Below are positions 45,701-54,138 of a DNA stretch of 64,000 bases, piece by piece. The stretch's first letter is position 1; each line of letters opens with the position of its first letter. The position numbers were made by a program, and so were the translations under genes. The DNA comes from Pseudoduganella aquatica (GTDB lineage: Bacteria > Pseudomonadota > Gammaproteobacteria > Burkholderiales > Burkholderiaceae_D). Where the stretch lies: NCBI RefSeq assembly GCF_009857595.1, contig NZ_WWCU01000007.1, positions 1 to 64,000 of the forward strand, written 5' to 3'. The notes under the pieces are model-generated. The model was given only the letters and a program-made list of their open reading frames with translations, was not told the DNA's origin and did no database searches.

Positions 45701-48178
45701 ATGACAATGAAAAACTCGCACACCAAAGCGATGTGGAAACTCGCGCCACTCGCCCTGCTGACCGCCAACGCCTTCGCGCAGGAGGGCGCCGCAGCCGCCG
45801 CCAGCGCCATGCCTGCCGCCGCCGCCGCCCCGATCGAAGCCGCCGCGCCAGCACGCAACGGCGAGATGGAAAAGATCATCGTCACGGCCACCCGCCGCAA
45901 CACCTTTGTGCAGGAAACCCCGCTGGCGATCACCGCCTACAACCAGGACACGCTGGCCAACAACCAGGTAAAAGACCTGGCCTCGCTCACCACCATGGTG
46001 CCTAGCCTGGTGGTGGAGCAGCACGGCGACTCGGGCGGCGTGCACGTCTACATGCGCGGCGTGGGTTCCGCCAACCACACCGAGCTGGGCGACCCGGCCG
46101 TGGCCTTCTACATCGATGGCATCTACTCGCCGCGTCCGCAGGGCGCCACCGCGCTGATGTACGACCTGTCCCACGTCGAGGTGGCGCGCGGCCCGCAAGG
46201 CACGCTGAACGGCCGTAACTCCACCGCCGGCGCCGTCAACCTGGTGTCCGGCGCGCCCAGCACCGAGAAGGTGTTCGGCTCGGCCGGCATGACCATAGGC
46301 GACTACCACCGCCTGCAAACGCAAGCGATGATCAACATCCCGCTGGCCGACGACGTCGCCCTGCGCATCGCCGCCATCAGGGACAGCCATGACGGCACCG
46401 TGGACTTCCGCAAGGGCTCCAACGTGCTGCCCGGCGCGAAGAAATACGGCGCCGAAGACAAGATGGGCGCCCGCGCCTCGCTGATGTGGCGCTTCACCCC
46501 CGAGCTGAAAGCCACCGTCATTGCCGACTACTATAAAGACCAGGGCGCCGGCAACGTCTACCTGGCCGCCGAACCGGCTGCCGGCACCGAACTGCGCTCC
46601 GCGCTGATCGACAGCCCGGGCAACCTGGACCAGTCCATCACCACCTTCAAGGGCAAGCTCAATTACCATCCGAGCGACGCGCTGGACCTGACCTACCTGG
46701 GCAGCTGGAGCCGCTACAAGCGCGCCAACGTGAACGACGCCGACGCAGGCCTGTTCCCCGGCTTCAAATCCGAAAACCGCACCGAGTGGGCCAAGTTCGA
46801 CAGCTACTCGCACGAGCTGCAAGCGCGCTCGGACAACGACGCGCCGTTCCAGTGGGTGGGCGGCCTGTTCCTGTTCGGCGAGAAGAATAAAGTGCGCTTC
46901 GACATCGACCGCAGCCAGATTTCGCAAGCCACCGTGCAGCAGGACATCGCCGCCGGCAACGTCATCTTCGTGCGTCCGACCGTGGGCCAGTACGCATCGG
47001 CCATGTCCTTTATCCAGGGCGACCGCCAGCTGAAATCCAAAGCCGTGTTCGCGCAGGGCAGCCTGCAAGTGAACGACGAACTGAAAGCCACCGTCGGCGC
47101 GCGCTACACCAAGGACCACAAGTTCGACATCGGCGGCCAGAACTGGGCCTGCCCGAACTGGCCCGCCAACGTCCCGCTGGGCACCACCGTGCTGACGCCG
47201 GACCAGATCAAGCAGCTGGTCACGCCGGGCACCGGCACCATCAACACCCACAACATCGGCCCTGGCGGCGTGGTGAGCGCAGCCACCTGCGGCAACACCT
47301 TCGGCGACAACACGGCGGACCTGAAATACGGCCAGGCCACCTGGCTGGGCCGCGTGGAATACAAGCTGCGTCCCGAGATCCTGCTGTACGGTTCGGTCAC
47401 CACCGGCTTCCACTCGCCAGCCATCGGCGACGGCGGCGCCACCACCAAGCCGGAAAAACTGACCAGCTATGAGCTGGGCATGAAGTCCGACCTGCTGGAC
47501 CGCCTGCTGACGCTGAACGTGGCCGCCTTCCACATGAAGTACAAGGACAAGCTGGAATCGCAAGTGGTGAACAGCGTGCTGGCCAACTTCAACGCCGCCG
47601 GCGCCACCGTGAACGGCGTGGAAGCGGAGTGGACCTGGCGTCCGACCAAGGTGGACCGCCTGACCGGCAACGCCACCTGGCTCGACGCCACCTACGACAG
47701 CTTCATGTCCTGCGACGTGGACGCGGCACGCGCCAAGGGCCTGTCCTGCGGCTCCACCGCGCCCAACGTGGACGTGGGCGGCAGCGTGATGAAACACGCG
47801 CCGAAGTTCGCCACCACGCTGCAGTACGAGCACGACTTCGCCACCAGCAAAGGCCTGTTCACGCCACGCATTTCGGCCCACTACGAAGGCCAGACCTTCG
47901 TCGGCGCAGGCGCCTTCAGCAACGACGTGCCCGGCCATCCGGGCGTGAAGAAGCAGAAAGCCTACTCCACGCTGGACCTGAGCCTGCGCTTCCAGCCGAT
48001 GAACAAAGCCTACACGGCCGAGATCTTCGTGCAGAACGCAACCGACCGCGAAGTGAAGCTGGACGTGGTGGAGCTGTGCACCGACACCGGCATGCCATGC
48101 CAGCCTACCCAGCAGATCTACGGCGCGTTCTATAATGCTCCGCGCACTGTCGGTGCGCGCGTGTCGATGAAGTTCTAA
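45701..48178 (+). CDS. TonB-dependent receptor of the beta-glucoside operon
   Basis: This 825-residue outer-membrane receptor has a signal peptide (APLALLTANAFAQ), an Ala-rich linker, a TonB-box-like KIIVTATRR, and a plug domain (VHVYMRGVGS; VEVARGPQGTLNGRNSTAGAVNLV). The beta-barrel ends in VGARVSMKF. Its position between the glucosidase and glucokinase genes suggests it imports an oligosaccharide or aryl glucoside; no inner-membrane sugar transporter is present in the cluster. AGAGGA provides the Shine-Dalgarno. Confidence 0.88.
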   Translation: MTMKNSHTKAMWKLAPLALLTANAFAQEGAAAAASAMPAAAAAPIEAAAPARNGEMEKIIVTATRRNTFVQETPLAITAYNQDTLANNQVKDLASLTTMVPSLVVEQHGDSGGVHVYMRGVGSANHTELGDPAVAFYIDGIYSPRPQGATALMYDLSHVEVARGPQGTLNGRNSTAGAVNLVSGAPSTEKVFGSAGMTIGDYHRLQTQAMINIPLADDVALRIAAIRDSHDGTVDFRKGSNVLPGAKKYGAEDKMGARASLMWRFTPELKATVIADYYKDQGAGNVYLAAEPAAGTELRSALIDSPGNLDQSITTFKGKLNYHPSDALDLTYLGSWSRYKRANVNDADAGLFPGFKSENRTEWAKFDSYSHELQARSDNDAPFQWVGGLFLFGEKNKVRFDIDRSQISQATVQQDIAAGNVIFVRPTVGQYASAMSFIQGDRQLKSKAVFAQGSLQVNDELKATVGARYTKDHKFDIGGQNWACPNWPANVPLGTTVLTPDQIKQLVTPGTGTINTHNIGPGGVVSAATCGNTFGDNTADLKYGQATWLGRVEYKLRPEILLYGSVTTGFHSPAIGDGGATTKPEKLTSYELGMKSDLLDRLLTLNVAAFHMKYKDKLESQVVNSVLANFNAAGATVNGVEAEWTWRPTKVDRLTGNATWLDATYDSFMSCDVDAARAKGLSCGSTAPNVDVGGSVMKHAPKFATTLQYEHDFATSKGLFTPRISAHYEGQTFVGAGAFSNDVPGHPGVKKQKAYSTLDLSLRFQPMNKAYTAEIFVQNATDREVKLDVVELCTDTGMPCQPTQQIYGAFYNAPRTVGARVSMKF

Positions 48179-48194
48179 CCGACCCTGCAAGGCC

Positions 48195-48221
48195 GGGGTC
48201 AGTCCCGATGGGACTGACCCC
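48195..48221. repeat. Perfect 27-bp hairpin (GGGGTCAGTCCC arms)
   Basis: Twelve-bp perfect inverted arms surround GAT in the 74 bp between the TonB receptor and glucokinase genes. No T run follows, so it is not a classical terminator. Its GGGGTCAG core recurs in the larger hairpin between exbD and lpxK. Confidence 0.75.
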
Positions 48222-48252
48222 AGGTTGTGCCGTGGGTTCAAAGGTGGCAACC

Positions 48253-49299
48253 ATGAAGATCGAAAATATTCCCCAGCATTCCCTCGCATTCTTTGACGAA
48301 GATGGCGGCGGCGGCGCGCGCTACGAGCGCCCCTGGCTGCTGGCCGACATCGGCGGCACCAACGCCCGCTTCGGCCTGCAGACGGCGGCCGGGCGCATCG
48401 ACGCCATCTGGGTGGCCGAATGCGCGGCCTATCCCACGCTGGGCGCGGCCATCGTGCAATACCTGTCGCAGCCCGCCACGGTGGCTGCGGGCGGCTACCA
48501 GGCGCGCCAGGCCGGCATCGCCATCGCCAACCCCATAGACGGCGACGCGGTGCGCATGACCAACCACCACTGGTCGTTTTCCATTGAAGCGATCTGCTCC
48601 CAATTCAGCCTGACCTCGCTGCACGTCGTGAACGACTTTGCGGCACTGGCGCGCGCCGTGCCGTTCTTGTCGGCGCAGCACCGCGTGCAGGTCGGCGGCG
48701 GCGAGGCACGCGAGCGCGGCGTGATAGGCCTGGTCGGCGCAGGCACGGGCCTGGGCGTGTCCGGACTGGTCCCGGCGGGCAAGGAGTGGATAGCGCTGGA
48801 CAGCGAAGGAGGGCACAGCACCTTCGCCGCCGTCAGCGAGCGCGAGATACATATCCTGCAGCGGGCCAGCGAGCGCTATGGCCACGTGTCGGCCGAGCGG
48901 CTGGTGTCCGGGCCGGGCATACGGCTGATATACGAAGTGCTGGCCGAGCGCGCAGGCGCGGCGCCGCAGGCGATACAGGGCATAGACACGCCGGCCATTA
49001 TCGAGCGCGGCCTGCGCGGCGAATGCCTGGTGTGCGTGGAGACGCTGGAGACCTTCTGCGAGATGCTGGGCACCATCGCGGGCAACGTCGCCATTACACT
49101 GGGCGCGCGCGGCGGCATCTATATAGGCGGCGGCATCGTGCCGCGCCTGGGCGGATTCCTGGCGCGCTCGGGCTTCCGCGCACGCTTTGAGCACAAGGGA
49201 CGCTTGAGCGGCTATATTTCGCAGATACCGACCTATGTCATCACGGCCGAGTATCCGGCGCTGATCGGCATGTCGGTGATACTGGCCGAGCTGGCGTAG
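48253..49299 (+). CDS. glk: Glucokinase
   Basis: This 348-residue ATP-dependent sugar kinase of the Glk type has the phosphate-1 loop LLADIGGTNARFGL, the catalytic Asp region VVNDFAALA and the substrate-contact segment ALDSEGGHSTFA. It would phosphorylate the glucose released by the co-encoded glucosidase. The start at MKIENIPQHSL follows AAGGTGG; an earlier ATG lies inside the hairpin and is unlikely. The N-terminus has about 30 residues before the usual start of the fold. Confidence 0.9.
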   Translation: MKIENIPQHSLAFFDEDGGGGARYERPWLLADIGGTNARFGLQTAAGRIDAIWVAECAAYPTLGAAIVQYLSQPATVAAGGYQARQAGIAIANPIDGDAVRMTNHHWSFSIEAICSQFSLTSLHVVNDFAALARAVPFLSAQHRVQVGGGEARERGVIGLVGAGTGLGVSGLVPAGKEWIALDSEGGHSTFAAVSEREIHILQRASERYGHVSAERLVSGPGIRLIYEVLAERAGAAPQAIQGIDTPAIIERGLRGECLVCVETLETFCEMLGTIAGNVAITLGARGGIYIGGGIVPRLGGFLARSGFRARFEHKGRLSGYISQIPTYVITAEYPALIGMSVILAELA

Positions 49300-49303
49300 C
49301 GCT

Positions 49304-49338
49304 GGCGGGTTACGCGCTTCACGCTAACCCGCCCTACG
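49304..49338. repeat. REP-like element, copy 6 (first of an inverted pair)
   Basis: GGCGGGTTACGC and GCTAACCCGCC arms are followed by CTACG. It begins 4 bp after the glk stop codon. Confidence 0.88.
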
Positions 49339-49361
49339 AGATGCAGTCGATGCGGGATGGC

Positions 49362-49394
49362 GCGTAGGGCGGGTTAGCGCGAGCGTAACCCGCC
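49362..49394. repeat. REP-like element, copy 7 (second of an inverted pair)
   Basis: CGTAGGGCGGGTTAGCGC and GCGTAACCCGCC arms are inverted relative to copy 6, 23 bp away. The TTA at 49374-49376 inside it is the TAA stop of xseA on the minus strand. Confidence 0.88.
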
Positions 49395-50759
49395 GGTGCC
49401 GCCGCTTGCCGGCTTGACGTCCGCGATTTCAATTTCGGCGCTGCCCTCGGCCAGCCGCACGGTCACACTGTCGCGCGCGTGCAGCTGCGACGGCGCGCGC
49501 ACGATGGCACCGTCCTGTCCCGTCACAATGGCGTAGCCGCGTTCCAGCGTGCGCTGCGGATTCAACATCTCCAGCTGCGCCGCCAGCGCGTTGAGCGCAT
49601 CGCGCTTCTGCGCGTGTCCGTTGGCGATGCTGAGCGCCGCACGCCGCTGCAACCCCTCCACCTGCATCCTCAGCGCGCGCACATCCGGCCGCAGCGCCGA
49701 CCAGCGCGACTGCAATTTATCGAAGCTCACCCGCGCATACGCCAGCGGCGCGCGGTTGGCGTGCGTCAGCGCCGTGGCGTGGGCCTGCAGCTTGCTGCGC
49801 TGCTGCGCGATCTGCGCCGTGGGGCTGAGCAGGCGGCGCGTATAGCCGTCCAGCGTCTGCGCCGCGTCGCCCAGTGCGCGCTGCATGGCGCGGCGCAAAT
49901 CGTTGGCGTCGGCGCGCAGGGAGGCCAGCCAGTCCGCGCGCGGCGTGGCGGCCAGTTCGGCTGCGGCGGTGGGCGTGGCCGCGCGCAGGTCGGCGGCAAA
50001 ATCGGCGATGGTGAAATCGGTCTCGTGGCCGATGCCGCAGATGACGGGCACATTGCTGTTGGCCACCGCATACGCCACCGCCTCGTCGTTGAAGGCCCAC
50101 AAATCCTCGATGCTGCCCCCGCCCCGGCACACGATCAGCACCTCGCACTCGGCGCGCGCGGAGGCGGTGTTGATGGCCGCCGCGATCTGCCCCGGCGCCT
50201 GCTGCCCCTGCACCAGGGTGGGATAGAGCACCACGCGCACATGGGGGGCGCGCCGCTTCAGGGCCGTCAGCACGTCGCGCAGGGCGGCGCCGGTGGGGCT
50301 GGTGACCACGCCCACGGTGCGCGCAAACAGCGGCACGGCGCGCTTGCGGTCCTGGTCGAACAGGCCGGCGGCGCCCAGGCGCTCCTTCATGCGCAGGAAA
50401 GCCTCGAACAGCGCGCCCACGCCGGCGCGGCGTATCGCTTCCACATTGATCTGGTAGTCGCCGCGCGGGCCGTACAGCGTGACCAGCGCCCGCACTTCGA
50501 CCTTGTCGCCCTCGCGCGGCACGAAGCCCGCGTACTGCGCCCGGCCGCGGAACATCACGGCCCGCACCTGGGCCGCATCGTCCTTCAAGGTGAAATACCA
50601 ATGTCCCGAACTGGCACGGGTGAAATTGGAAATTTCGCCGGATATCCACGTCAGTGGAAAACTGCGCTCCAGCAGCCGGCTGACGGCCTGGTTGAGCGCG
50701 CTGACGCTGATGACGTCTGCTTGCGGCTTGTTGCTATCGTCTGGAAGGAAGGTGTTCAT
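49374..50759 (-). CDS. xseA: Exodeoxyribonuclease VII large subunit
   Basis: This 461-residue nuclease subunit degrades single-stranded DNA with the small subunit XseB, which is not in this window. An N-terminal OB fold ([20 protein letters not shown]) is followed by the XseA catalytic region ([51 protein letters not shown]). A coiled-coil and a C-terminal segment ([13 protein letters not shown]) follow. The last codons GGLRSR and the TAA stop come from a REP element. It is divergent from exbB across the repeat array. Confidence 0.93.
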   Translation of the reverse strand: MNTFLPDDSNKPQADVISVSALNQAVSRLLERSFPLTWISGEISNFTRASSGHWYFTLKDDAAQVRAVMFRGRAQYAGFVPREGDKVEVRALVTLYGPRGDYQINVEAIRRAGVGALFEAFLRMKERLGAAGLFDQDRKRAVPLFARTVGVVTSPTGAALRDVLTALKRRAPHVRVVLYPTLVQGQQAPGQIAAAINTASARAECEVLIVCRGGGSIEDLWAFNDEAVAYAVANSNVPVICGIGHETDFTIADFAADLRAATPTAAAELAATPRADWLASLRADANDLRRAMQRALGDAAQTLDGYTRRLLSPTAQIAQQRSKLQAHATALTHANRAPLAYARVSFDKLQSRWSALRPDVRALRMQVEGLQRRAALSIANGHAQKRDALNALAAQLEMLNPQRTLERGYAIVTGQDGAIVRAPSQLHARDSVTVRLAEGSAEIEIADVKPASGGTGGLRSR

Positions 50760-50883
50760 CGTTCAGGAAAGGGAAACTGTCCACAAAATCACGCGGAGGT
50801 CATGCTTATGTCATACATCACTTTTTAAGGCAAGTCTTTTTCGTAAATGATTGATTTTAAAAGGTAAACAACCATGCCGCATT

Positions 50884-50980
50884 AGCGGGCAATGGCAGAA
50901 AGTCCTTATGGATCAAGCACTTTGCAGCAGGGGCGGGTGGTTACGCACAAAGTTATCCACAAAAAATGTGAGGAACTTTT
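50884..50980 (+). repeat. DnaA/IHF-like module 1
   Basis: GATCAA at 50911, TTACGCACA at 50941, TTATCCACA (perfect DnaA-box consensus) at 50953 and TGTGAGGAA at 50967. The TTTA block of the other modules is poorly kept here. Confidence 0.75.
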
Positions 50981-51027
50981 TGGTATCAAAAGGGCTTTGC
51001 TGTGAACAAGTACGCCTGTGCTAAAAA

Positions 51028-51122
51028 TTTACGCATAGAAATATTTACTTTATAAATCAAGTACTTAATGCCTTGCCCGGGCGCTTGCTCACAATTTTAT
51101 CCACAGAAGATGTGCAGAACTC
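51028..51122 (+). repeat. DnaA/IHF-like module 2
   Basis: TTTACGCAT at 51028, AATCAAGTACTTA at 51055 (a perfect match to the IHF consensus WATCAANNNNTTR), TTGCTCACA at 51085, TTATCCACA at 51097 and TGTGCAGAA at 51111. Confidence 0.85.
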
Positions 51123-51189
51123 CACTTGGATACCAGTGGCCGGCGTTGCAGACCAATCGGCAGCGGGCGCCCGGAAGCGCTGTCTAAAA

Positions 51190-51284
51190 TTTAATCAGAT
51201 AAACTAAAGCGTGTTGAATCAATGAGATAGCATGTGATTTTCGGCCTTGCGCACAATCTTATCCACATAATATGTGCAGAAGTG
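51190..51284 (+). repeat. DnaA/IHF-like module 3
   Basis: TTTAATCAG at 51190, AATCAA at 51217, TTGCGCACA at 51247, TTATCCACA at 51259 and TGTGCAGAA at 51273. The centre CACATAATATGTG is a perfect palindrome. Confidence 0.85.
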
Positions 51285-51349
51285 CACAGTTGTACACGTG
51301 CGTAGCAGAAAGTAACCGGCGGTGGCCGAGTGTGGCTCGCTGCCTGTTT

Positions 51350-51444
51350 TTTAATCTTTGGTGTTTTATCCTTATAAATCATGGGCTTAACATGCAATCT
51401 TTGACCTTGCGCACAATTTTGTCCACAGTTTTTGTGCAGAATGA
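51350..51444 (+). repeat. DnaA/IHF-like module 4
   Basis: TTTAATCTT at 51350, AATCATGGGCTTA at 51377, TTGCGCACA at 51407, TTGTCCACA at 51419 and TGTGCAGAA at 51433. Confidence 0.85.
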
Positions 51445-51531
51445 AGAAGTTGTTCAAAAACAGCTGAGGAAAGCCGGGTTTTCATATCAAGAATCATACA
51501 AAAGCGGGCTATTCTCGTCATATGCGAAATT

Positions 51532-51626
51532 TTTGCGCACGGCAAAAAAGTGCTTATGAATCAAAGACTTTGCTGTCCATCAATGTCATTGCTAACAATC
51601 TTATCAACAGAATATGGGGAGAAGTG
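51532..51626 (+). repeat. DnaA/IHF-like module 5 (divergent)
   Basis: TTTGCGCAC at 51532, AATCAAAGACTTT at 51559, TTGCTAACA at 51589, TTATCAACA at 51601 and TGGGGAGAA at 51615. Spacing is kept although the box motifs have drifted. Confidence 0.8.
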
Positions 51627-51669
51627 TGGACAGTCGTTTCCGCGCGGCCGGCTTGGAGACTGCAATATT

Positions 51670-51768
51670 TTTACGCATGGCAAGTTTTCCCTTATGGATC
51701 AAGGGCTTGATGCGAAGTGGGATGCCTTGCTAACAATCTTGTCCACAGAAAATGTGCAGAATGGAGGA
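51670..51768 (+). repeat. DnaA/IHF-like module 6
   Basis: TTTACGCAT at 51670, GATCAAGGGCTTG at 51697, TTGCTAACA at 51727, TTGTCCACA at 51739 and TGTGCAGAA at 51753. It ends about 100 bp before the exbB start. Confidence 0.85.
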
Positions 51769-51870
51769 TAAGTCCGAGAATGGCGTGGCACTTGCCGATC
51801 AGGCCCCAACAAGATACATTGCGCGTCTAGGCATTCCTGCCTGCGCAGCCCCCCAACACAGGAGTTCGTT

Positions 51871-52479
51871 TTGCTCGCCATTATCCAAGCAGCAGGCTGG
51901 CCCATCTGGCCTTTGTTGATCGCCTCCATCGTCGCCACCGCCCTCATTATTGAACGCCTGCTGTTCCTGCGCCGCGCCAAGATTATTCCGCGCCAGCTGC
52001 TGGACGAAGTGGTGGGCGTCTACCGCAGCGGCAACATCACGCCGGACGTGATCCAGAAACTGGAACAAAGCTCGCCGCTGGGCGTGGTGCTGTCGGCCGC
52101 GCTGCGCAATATCGAGTCGCCGCGCGAAGTGATGAAGGAAACCATAGAAGAAGCCGGCAGCGGCGTGGCCCACATGCTGGACCGCTTCCTGACCACGCTG
52201 GGCACGATCGCCACGCTGGCCCCGCTGATGGGCTTGTTCGGCACGGTGGTCGGCATGATCGAGATTTTCGGCGCGCAGAACGCCACCGGCACCAACCCGG
52301 CGCAGCTGGCGCACGGCATCTCGGTGGCGCTGTACAACACCGGCTTCGGCCTGGCCATCGCCATGCCCACGCTGGTGTTCTACCGCCACTTCCGCGCGCT
52401 GGTGGACAGCTTCATCATCGAGATGGAGCAGCAGGCGATTAAATTTGTCGACGTGGTCCACTGCTCGCGGAAGACCTGA
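51871..52479 (+). CDS. exbB: MotA/TolQ/ExbB family proton channel
   Basis: This 202-residue inner-membrane protein has three hydrophobic segments (GWPIWPLLIASIVATALIIE; GTIATLAPLMGLFGTVVGMIE; GISVALYNTGFGLAIAMPTL). With ExbD it forms the proton-driven motor that energises TonB or Tol-type systems. The start is TTG, supported by AGGAG 6 nt upstream and by family length. exbD follows after 2 bp. Confidence 0.9.
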   Translation: MLAIIQAAGWPIWPLLIASIVATALIIERLLFLRRAKIIPRQLLDEVVGVYRSGNITPDVIQKLEQSSPLGVVLSAALRNIESPREVMKETIEEAGSGVAHMLDRFLTTLGTIATLAPLMGLFGTVVGMIEIFGAQNATGTNPAQLAHGISVALYNTGFGLAIAMPTLVFYRHFRALVDSFIIEMEQQAIKFVDVVHCSRKT

Positions 52480-52481
52480 CC

Positions 52482-52910
52482 ATGGGCATGAACTTCCGCC
52501 GCGGCCAGCACCGCGAAGACCCGGAGATCAACCTGATCCCTTTCATCGACGTGCTGCTGGTGATACTGATCTTCCTGATGGTGACGACCACGTACAGCAA
52601 GTTCACCGAGCTGCAGATCACGCTGCCGACGGCCGAGGCCGAGAAGGCGCACGAGCGGCCCAACGAAATCAACGTAACGGTGGACGCCAAGGGCAACTAC
52701 ACGGTGAACAACGTGCCGGTGTCGTTCCAGAACGTGGCGGGGTTGGCCGAATCGCTGAAAAGCGCGGCCAAGGACGCCAAATCGCCGGTGGTCATCATCA
52801 ACGCCGACCAGTTCGCGATGCACCAGATGGTCATCAACGTGATGGAAGCAGCGCGGTTGGCCGGCTACGACAAGCTCACCTTCGCCGCCCAGACCGGCAC
52901 CGCCAAATAA
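52482..52910 (+). CDS. exbD: ExbD/TolR family biopolymer transport protein
   Basis: This 142-residue protein has one N-terminal membrane helix (LIPFIDVLLVILIFLMVT) containing the functional Asp in PFIDVLL, and a periplasmic ExbD/TolR domain. It is the motor partner of the upstream channel protein. With the TonB receptors in this window it may supply energy for B12 and glucoside uptake, though tonB is not nearby. Confidence 0.9.
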   Translation: MGMNFRRGQHREDPEINLIPFIDVLLVILIFLMVTTTYSKFTELQITLPTAEAEKAHERPNEINVTVDAKGNYTVNNVPVSFQNVAGLAESLKSAAKDAKSPVVIINADQFAMHQMVINVMEAARLAGYDKLTFAAQTGTAK

Positions 52911-52948
52911 GAAACCTCCCAACGATTCAGCCCCTTCCTACAAGCAGC

Positions 52949-53007
52949 CTGAGCCGCATTCACCCCACTTCGGGGTCAGACCCCGAAGTGGGGTGAATGC
53001 GGCTCAG
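52949..53007. repeat. 59-bp perfect inverted repeat between exbD and lpxK
   Basis: Two 28-bp arms, starting CTGAGCCGCATTCACCCC, are perfectly complementary around the 3-nt loop CAG. The centre reads GGGGTCAGACCCC, similar to the hairpin before glk. It has no T run. In RNA it would form a very stable stem just upstream of lpxK. Confidence 0.88.
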
Positions 53008-53040
53008 TTCGTTGGGGTGGGGGCTGCTAATAAAGTTCTA

Positions 53041-54138
53041 ATGTCTAAAACTTCCTCGCTTGAATTGACGCTGACGCGCAATTGGCTGCGCAAGGGGCCG
53101 CTTGCGTGTGCGCTGTGGCCGCTGTCGCTGCTGTTTGGTGCGTTATCCGGCTTGCGCGGGGCGCTGTTCCGCTGGGGCGTGCTGAAGTCGGAGCGGCTGC
53201 CGGTGCCGGTGGTGGTGGTGGGGAATATCTTTATCGGCGGCACGGGCAAGACGCCGCTGACCATTTGGCTGGTGCAGGCTTTGCAGCAGGCGGGTTTTAC
53301 GCCGGGCGTGATTTCGCGCGGCTTCGGCAGCAAGGACGGCGCGCCGCGCCTGGTGGGGCCGCGCTCGACCCCGCAGGAGGTGGGCGATGAGCCGCTGCTG
53401 ATCGCCCTGCGCACCGGCTGCCCGGTAATGGTGGGCCGCGACCGCGCCGCAGCGGGCAGGGCGCTGCTGGCCTTGAATCCTGCCGTGGATGTGCTGGTGG
53501 CGGACGATGGCTTGCAGCACTATAAGCTGCAGCGCGATGTGGAAATCGTGCTCTTCGACGGGCGCGGCGTGGGCAATGGCTGGCTGCTGCCGGCCGGGCC
53601 GCTGCGCGAGCCGCCTTCGCGCCGGCGCGATTTTACCGTCGTCAACACGGCCGCGCTGACCGCCGAGCTGGCCGACAGCGTGGCGCCGCTGTCCAGCATG
53701 GCCCAGCGCGCCCTGGGCCGCGCGGCGGCCACCGGCCAGGCCTCCGTGCCGGTGCAGATGGTGCTGGCGGGCGATATCGCCGAGCGCCTGGCCGACCGCA
53801 GCGAGCGCGTGCCGCTGGCCGAACTGGCGCGGCGCCCGCTGCGCATCGCGGCGGCGGCCGGCATCGGCAATCCGGCGCGCTTTTTCGGCATGCTGCGCGC
53901 CGCCGGACTGGACGTCATCGAGCTGCCTTTGCCCGACCATCATGATTTCCTCGACCACCCATTCGACGGCCTGGATGCGGATCTCATCCTGATGACCGAG
54001 AAGGATGCAGTAAAATGTGCCCAAATTGAAGAACTGAGGGACGACCCGCGCTTGTGGGTGGTTCCGGTGACAGCGCGCATCGATGCCGCGCTGGCCGAAT
54101 ACATTGTGGAGAAATGTCGTGGATGCTCGTCTGCTTGA
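53041..54138 (+). CDS. lpxK: Tetraacyldisaccharide 4'-kinase
   Basis: This 365-residue membrane-associated kinase phosphorylates the 4' position of the lipid A precursor. An N-terminal hydrophobic region ([18 protein letters not shown]) precedes the P-loop [14 protein letters not shown]. Later family motifs are [30 protein letters not shown] and LPDHHDF. The start at [11 protein letters not shown] lies after the long hairpin; an in-frame ATG inside the hairpin is not credible. It overlaps the next gene by 20 bp. Confidence 0.92.
   Translation: MSKTSSLELTLTRNWLRKGPLACALWPLSLLFGALSGLRGALFRWGVLKSERLPVPVVVVGNIFIGGTGKTPLTIWLVQALQQAGFTPGVISRGFGSKDGAPRLVGPRSTPQEVGDEPLLIALRTGCPVMVGRDRAAAGRALLALNPAVDVLVADDGLQHYKLQRDVEIVLFDGRGVGNGWLLPAGPLREPPSRRRDFTVVNTAALTAELADSVAPLSSMAQRALGRAAATGQASVPVQMVLAGDIAERLADRSERVPLAELARRPLRIAAAAGIGNPARFFGMLRAAGLDVIELPLPDHHDFLDHPFDGLDADLILMTEKDAVKCAQIEELRDDPRLWVVPVTARIDAALAEYIVEKCRGCSSA

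Larger units (their letters stand above)
50760..51870. other. 1.1-kb gene-free AT-rich region between xseA and exbB
   Basis: No credible gene lies here; short frames repeat peptides such as LTILSTE only because the DNA repeats. The stretch must hold the promoters of both divergent genes. Its main content is an array of six DnaA-box/IHF-like modules. An additional TGTCCACA lies at 50778-50785 and an inverted one, TGTGGACA, at 51624-51631. Confidence 0.85.

Noticed and set aside
48195..48221. Terminator between the TonB receptor and glk
   Set aside because: The stem is perfect but no T run follows on either strand, so it is listed as a hairpin repeat instead.
50884..51768. CRISPR array
   Set aside because: The repeated units are about 95 bp, degenerate and unevenly spaced, and no cas gene is present.
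51272..51771. Short plus-strand frames encoding repeated LTILSTE-type peptides
   Set aside because: The peptide repeats arise because the DNA modules repeat. Frames differ between modules and have no Shine-Dalgarno or gene-like composition.
50760..51870. Chromosomal or plasmid replication origin (oriC)
   Set aside because: DnaA-box-like sequences are present, but none of the usual neighbours (dnaA, dnaN, gyrB, mnmG, parAB, rpmH, repA) is in the window, and no clear 13-mer unwinding repeats were seen. A DnaA-binding accessory locus fits better.
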